Positions 32,762 to 36,742 of a stretch of DNA of 36,742 nt are shown in pieces. Origin of the DNA: Lentisphaerae bacterium RIFOXYC12_FULL_60_16 (lineage in GTDB: Bacteria; Verrucomicrobiota; Kiritimatiellia; UBA8416; YA12-FULL-60-10); NCBI GenBank assembly GCA_001803315.1, contig MHBQ01000060.1, positions 7,981 to 44,722 of the forward strand, in the 5' to 3' direction. A program made the position numbers and the translations under genes. Every line of letters starts with the position of its first letter. Position 1 is the stretch's first letter. Below the pieces are notes generated by a model. It was not told where the DNA came from and searched no databases. It saw only the letters and a list, made by a program, of their open reading frames with translations.

Positions 32762-33958
32762 TCAGTAACCGCCCGCCAGATCGGTCATCTTGACATTTCG
32801 GATGTATTCGTTGCCGGACTGCAGGACTACCGGATCGCCCGGCGCCTGGCTCTTGATGACATGGTGGATCATGGATTCCGATAACGACCCGGCGATCAGG
32901 ATGGCTTCCCTGGATCGGCTGATGATGTTCGATATCAGAAAGTGGAAGGTGTCGCCCAGCGGCGTCACCCCGCCCCAGGCCGGACAATTGTCGCCGATTT
33001 TCACCGTGGCGAAACTCTGGATTCCCGGCGGGGACGTATCCATCACACTGTCGAGAATGATATCGTGAAGACGAATTCCCGAGGTGTTGAGGAAGCGGAT
33101 AATATGATGCCCACCCCGGCAATATCCCCTGACATTACGGATGGTGACCTGCGCGATATCGTCACACCGGCCTTCCCAGGCGTTGGCGCCGGTCACCTGC
33201 GTGGCGTTGAGGCTTCCCGCCACTTCCGGGTAGAACGGGATCGCGGTCAACGCCACCAGGTCATCCCCGGTATAACCGGTAACATCCTCGATCGTGATGT
33301 CATGGCATCCCACCCGGAGATCGATCCCGTCCTGGTTGAGGACGGTCCGGGAGGTTCCATCAACGATCATGAATCCCGACGACGCAAAGTCGATGTGGGC
33401 CAAGCGTCCATGGGCGCAATGTTCAAGTGAAATTCCCCAGCAATGGGAGTTCACCATCCGGACATTTGCAATGCAGAAATGCTCCACCCGGGCCATCAGG
33501 ATGCCGATATTCCGCCAGTCTCCGGTCTGGCTTTCCCCCGCCACTCCCGCATCCGTTCCAAACGTCCGTTTCCCCAGCGTCTTCGCGCTGTCCCCGGTGG
33601 AACGGGGTCGATCCGCACCTTCCAGAACCGCATTCCCCCTGCCGACAATCCGGATATTTTCCGCGGGCGCGATCTCCGCTGTTCCAAGCCCGCAATTCGC
33701 ACTCCGGATAAAGTTATCCCGGCAACGGTCCGACAACTTGATCCGGCACTGATCCAATTCAAGCGTCAGGTTCGATGGCAACCGGATGGCAGAATCAATC
33801 AGCCAGTAATCCCGGGATGCCTGCCCGCATCGATTCATCCGGGGAATAACCACCCGCCCCTCCCCAGCGGCAGCGGCATCAACCGCCTGCTGGATCCTTT
33901 CGATATCCGAACCTTTGAAATCGTTGGGTGAATAACCGCGTATCGCGGACCTTGTCAT
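32762..33958 (-). CDS. GH28-like beta-helix glycosidase
   Basis: This 398-residue protein resembles polygalacturonases and rhamnogalacturonan hydrolases of GH28. The entry motif (SPNDFKGSDIERIQQAVDAA) is followed by right-handed helix rungs such as NIRIVGRGNAVLEG and ITIEDVTGYTGDD. The GH28 catalytic pattern is visible as LNQDGIDLRVG (N208, D210) and YTGDDLVAL (D232, D233). The later GHG and RIK motifs appear changed: GGHHIIRFLNTSG stands in their place. There is no signal peptide from ATG 33958, which has GGAGG six bases upstream. If active, it would act on imported oligosaccharides. It probably shares an operon with the oligogalacturonate-lyase-like gene. Family membership is likely; the substrate is inference. 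Confidence 0.75.
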   Translation of the reverse strand: MTRSAIRGYSPNDFKGSDIERIQQAVDAAAAGEGRVVIPRMNRCGQASRDYWLIDSAIRLPSNLTLELDQCRIKLSDRCRDNFIRSANCGLGTAEIAPAENIRIVGRGNAVLEGADRPRSTGDSAKTLGKRTFGTDAGVAGESQTGDWRNIGILMARVEHFCIANVRMVNSHCWGISLEHCAHGRLAHIDFASSGFMIVDGTSRTVLNQDGIDLRVGCHDITIEDVTGYTGDDLVALTAIPFYPEVAGSLNATQVTGANAWEGRCDDIAQVTIRNVRGYCRGGHHIIRFLNTSGIRLHDIILDSVMDTSPPGIQSFATVKIGDNCPAWGGVTPLGDTFHFLISNIISRSREAILIAGSLSESMIHHVIKSQAPGDPVVLQSGNEYIRNVKMTDLAGGY

Positions 33959-34138
33959 ATCGAACCTCCGGGGGATGGATCGACAGGAACGTAAAGGCCT
34001 TCCCGTGACATATCAAGCGGACTTTCAAATCGGAGCGGTTCATTCGGCCCAGCCGGTCGAACCGGGCTTGGACGGTCCATGGAACACCACGTCCGACACG
34101 GCGGCCGGTACGACGCGATGCTTGAATGGACCGGTTCG

Positions 34139-34993
34139 CTACCTTCTTGTCGCCAGGCGTTGAAACCGGCCTGGAGGAAGCCCCTCCAGCCGGGTAAATA
34201 CGCGCGTGAAGTGATAACGGCTGCTGAATCCAAGTCTTTCTGAAACTTCCTTGATGCTGATCCGGCCAGCCAGGAGCCGCCGCGCTTCCCGCATGCGCTG
34301 GGCCGCCAGCCATCGACGGGGCGTGTCACCCGTCTCCGCGTGGAACCGGTGCGCCAGCGACGATTCGCTCATCCCGCACCGGCGGGCCAGCTCGGGCACC
34401 GACCAAGTCCGTCCCGGTTCACGGCACAGCAACGAACAGGCCCTATCGACCGCTTCCGATATGGCCGGCCGTTTCCCGCGCTTGATCAGGCGGTCCAAGA
34501 TGCCCAGCAACACGATCAACCGCGCCACCGCCACATAACGATATCCTGTCGGACACCCATGAAGCGTGGCCACAATATCGCTGATGCACTGGAAACACTC
34601 CAATCCGGGACGCCCCAACCACGGCTGCTTCGGCAACAAATCAAGAAACGGGCTCCCCGGCGCCAACCCCACCCGCAGGCACAGCCATGACCACGCCGCC
34701 CCGCGGATCGCGCGTTCTTCAAAACAGAGTCCGGACGGCGCTAGAAACAGTGTGGTTGGCAACGATGCAAACGATCCATCCCCCGCTGCAATGGTGCCAC
34801 CACCACCCAAGGTTGCCAGCATAATCCAATCGCCGCCGGTTCTCACCTGATTCACGTGATCATCCTGCTCGGACCCGCACGAAGCGAACACATGCCGGAT
34901 GCCCAGCGCCTGGAGCAGCGAATCGTTCATCAGGGAACCGGCGGTAAAACCCATGCCGGGCGAGGGCGGCTTTATCAAGGTCTCCGTTATCAT
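34139..34993 (-). CDS. AraC-family transcriptional regulator
   Basis: The N-terminal part is a probable cupin-type sensor (MLATLGGGGTIAAGDGSFAS, LFLAPSGLCFEERAIRGAAW). The C-terminal AraC domain reads WSVPELARRCGMSESSLAHR, then FHAETGDTPRRWLAAQRMRE, VSERLGFSSRYHFTRVFTR and LEGLPPGRFQRL. ATG 34993 (284 residues, starting MITETLIKPPSPG) is preferred over the track's 35041; AGGGA lies upstream but rather far. It diverges from the mannose-6-phosphate-isomerase-like gene over about 130 bp and is the likely regulator of that gene. The AraC C-termini of this and the middle regulator are similar (GLPPGRFQRL and GVPPSRFQRL), so these two may be paralogues. Confidence 0.88.
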   Translation of the reverse strand: MITETLIKPPSPGMGFTAGSLMNDSLLQALGIRHVFASCGSEQDDHVNQVRTGGDWIMLATLGGGGTIAAGDGSFASLPTTLFLAPSGLCFEERAIRGAAWSWLCLRVGLAPGSPFLDLLPKQPWLGRPGLECFQCISDIVATLHGCPTGYRYVAVARLIVLLGILDRLIKRGKRPAISEAVDRACSLLCREPGRTWSVPELARRCGMSESSLAHRFHAETGDTPRRWLAAQRMREARRLLAGRISIKEVSERLGFSSRYHFTRVFTRLEGLPPGRFQRLATRR

Positions 34994-35071
34994 TTTTATG
35001 AGTTGTCCCTGAAACTGATCCTTACAGAAATATATACACATATTGCAGGAACATCCATTTATTCAAACCCT

Positions 35072-35087
35072 ATTATGCCGGATTATG
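35072..35087 (+). repeat. ATTATG direct repeat, 10-bp period, in divergent spacer
   Basis: ATTATGCCGG and ATTATGGGTT put two ATTATG copies exactly one helical turn apart, 39 bp before ATG 35126. AraC proteins often bind direct repeats, so this may be the binding site of the divergent regulator. It is a small signal and could be chance. Confidence 0.3.
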
Positions 35088-35125
35088 GGTTCCGTTCTAC
35101 CAATGTCCGACAAGGGGGTATCATC

Positions 35126-36742
35126 ATGCCGCTCTATGAATCACGCGTGCACGCGGAAAACCGCATCGAAGTGGACCCGGAATGGCAGCAGTCTTTGGTC
35201 GCCGGCCCGGAACTGGTTATCCGCGAACTGATGCGGATCATCGCCAACCGCAAGGAGTCGCAACGCCCCCTGCTCATGGCGCTCGACGGGTGGTACAACA
35301 TCGATTGGCCGGCCTTAACCGACGCCCTCGGTCAACAGGCGGAATCATCCCGCCTTACGCTTGCATTCCGGCCGGCGGTCGAGTGCTTCCAACCCCGCGA
35401 CCGGATCGCCGCCTATAAACGCGCATTCACGGAAACCGGCGATCCCGGGTTCGGTGTCGTCAATATCCACGGTCATATCGCCGATCTCATGGACCCCGCC
35501 AAAATCGCCGCGCTCAAAACGGAACTGGCAAACGCTTCCGGCTGCGACGCCATGATCGTGTACGGCTGCGGGGCGGCCGTGCCGAAACTCTGCGACGACT
35601 ACGACGCCCGCTTCTATTTCGACAAGACCCGCCAGCCAATTCTCTGGGAGATGTGGGACGGCAAACTGGTTCCCTTCGGCTGGGACGAACCCCGGAAAGA
35701 CTACGGCTGGAAGGAATATTATTACTGCGACTACTACCTGCTCGAACGCCAGAAGGAATTCCTGATGCCCCGCATGGATTACTGGGTTGAAGGCAACGCG
35801 TTCGAAAGCCTTAAAATGCTGCCCCGCGCCGCCTACGACGGCATCATGCAAACCCTCCTCCAATACCCGGTGAAAGAAGTGCCGATCTACCAGCCCGGTC
35901 CCTGGGGCGCCTACCGCTACAAGGACCTTGGTGGCCAGTTCAATGTGCCCGGCCTTGAATGCAACGCCTGGAATGAATTGGCCGGCCCGGAACTCAGCAT
36001 GCTCGTGGATATCGGGCGCGAACCGTTGTTGAACCTGCCGGCCATGAACTTGATGCAGTATGCCGAACGGTTCGTCGGCCGGCATATCGCCGCGACCTAT
36101 CCCGGTCTCTTCCCCATGGACGTCTGGCTTGACGATGGCTATTTCCCCAAGCCGACACCGGCCGAACGCATCAGCATGCCGATCCACAACCATCCGGGCA
36201 CGGATTACGTCAAGCGCCACTTCAAGGAACCACTGGGCCGCTACGAAACCTACTATATCGCCGAAGCCTACGAAGGGGCGAACACCTGGATGGGGTATAA
36301 GGAAGATGCCGACCTGGAGGCGTGGGAACGTCTGTGCCGTGCCTCCCGGAACCTTACGCCCATTCCCAACTGGAGGGAATTCGTCGCCAACTGGGACACC
36401 AACGTCGGCGACTTGTTCCTGATTCCGCCGGGCACCGTTCATGGCCATGGCGGCAACCAGATGGTGCTGGAAATGGACACCTGCCCCAGCATCACCGCCA
36501 CGGAATATTCGTTTTTCACCTACGATTTCGCCCGGCCATCCTGGGACGACAAGACCAAGACCATGACCGGGAAACCCTGCAACATGCATCTGGACCACAG
36601 CTTTGATAACGACACGTATGTGCGCGAAGACTACGTTAAAAACCATTTGCGTGCCCGTCCCGTGGTGGTGAAGTGGACAAAGGAATACCAGATGGACCGC
36701 TATACCTCCGATCCGCGCATGCCGTTCGAGATCGAACGCTAC
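35126..36742 (+). CDS. Large class I mannose-6-phosphate-isomerase-like protein, C-terminus beyond window
   Basis: The frame is absent from the ORF track because it runs off the right edge; I read 539 residues from ATG 35126, which has GGGGG upstream. The C-terminal half has cupin features of type I phosphomannose isomerases: MPIHNHPGTDYVKRHFKEPL followed by RYETYYIAEAYEG, and LIPPGTVHGHGGNQMVLEMD, with His/Glu metal-ligand candidates. The N-terminal 200 residues (RPLLMALDGWYNIDWPALTD) form an added domain that resembles a sugar or nucleoside kinase-like fold, but I see no P-loop. Similar large isomerase-like proteins occur in several gut and PVC bacteria. The reaction may be mannose-6-phosphate or another aldose-ketose isomerisation. 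It diverges from the AraC gene. Confidence 0.7.
   Translation, partial: MPLYESRVHAENRIEVDPEWQQSLVAGPELVIRELMRIIANRKESQRPLLMALDGWYNIDWPALTDALGQQAESSRLTLAFRPAVECFQPRDRIAAYKRAFTETGDPGFGVVNIHGHIADLMDPAKIAALKTELANASGCDAMIVYGCGAAVPKLCDDYDARFYFDKTRQPILWEMWDGKLVPFGWDEPRKDYGWKEYYYCDYYLLERQKEFLMPRMDYWVEGNAFESLKMLPRAAYDGIMQTLLQYPVKEVPIYQPGPWGAYRYKDLGGQFNVPGLECNAWNELAGPELSMLVDIGREPLLNLPAMNLMQYAERFVGRHIAATYPGLFPMDVWLDDGYFPKPTPAERISMPIHNHPGTDYVKRHFKEPLGRYETYYIAEAYEGANTWMGYKEDADLEAWERLCRASRNLTPIPNWREFVANWDTNVGDLFLIPPGTVHGHGGNQMVLEMDTCPSITATEYSFFTYDFARPSWDDKTKTMTGKPCNMHLDHSFDNDTYVREDYVKNHLRARPVVVKWTKEYQMDRYTSDPRMPFEIERY

Noticed and set aside
1-36742. CRISPR arrays, insertion sequences, integrases or phage genes
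   Set aside because: I saw no regularly spaced repeats, transposase motifs or integrase signatures; the only RNA gene recognised is tRNA-Thr.

Overview
The window is a roughly 60% GC bacterial chromosome segment, densely coded on both strands. It holds housekeeping genes on the left, a seven-gene L-rhamnose catabolic operon in the middle, and carbohydrate genes paired with AraC regulators on the right. The gene mix suggests the PVC group (Kiritimatiellota, Lentisphaerae or Verrucomicrobiota): autotransporter-type beta-strand proteins, exported sulfatase-modifying-factor-fold proteins, oligogalacturonate-lyase-like propellers, and rhamnose genes next to a PHP-domain protein. This placement is inference from gene content; no rRNA or other decisive marker is present.

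Layout. 1-3174 (minus): a secreted GH42-like protein cut by the left edge and an exported protein of unknown function. 3395-8479: acyl-CoA dehydrogenase, pyrroline-5-carboxylate reductase, an orphan sigma-54 response regulator, a membrane-anchored HAD phosphatase and a small unknown protein. 8523-12891: tRNA-Thr(UGU), HU, tail-specific protease, diaminopimelate epimerase and exonuclease III. 12863-21456 (minus): the rhamnose operon, transcribed as GlcD-like FAD oxidase, sorbitol-DH-like MDR, degenerate PHP protein, second MDR, RhaA, a FucA-sized class II aldolase and RhaB. 21601-22421: a nucleotidyltransferase toxin-antitoxin-like pair. 22629-36742: three AraC regulators, each divergent from carbohydrate or surface-protein genes. 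The target genes are a beta-helix protein with an autotransporter-like partner, an exported SUMF1-fold protein with an FN3/GGxADGxD protein, and a large mannose-6-phosphate-isomerase-like protein cut by the right edge. An oligogalacturonate-lyase-like propeller and a GH28-like beta-helix lie between the last two regulators.

Working together. RhaA, RhaB and the aldolase would convert L-rhamnose to DHAP and L-lactaldehyde. The two MDRs and the FAD oxidase could process lactaldehyde and lactate. The rhamnose operon near GH28-like and oligogalacturonate-lyase-like genes fits use of a rhamnose-containing acidic polysaccharide such as rhamnogalacturonan, but no transporter is visible, so this is a hypothesis. 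The least explained parts are the PHP-domain protein with a changed metal motif inside the rhamnose operon, the nested symmetric operator at 26851-26917, and the GGxADGxD surface protein cassette.
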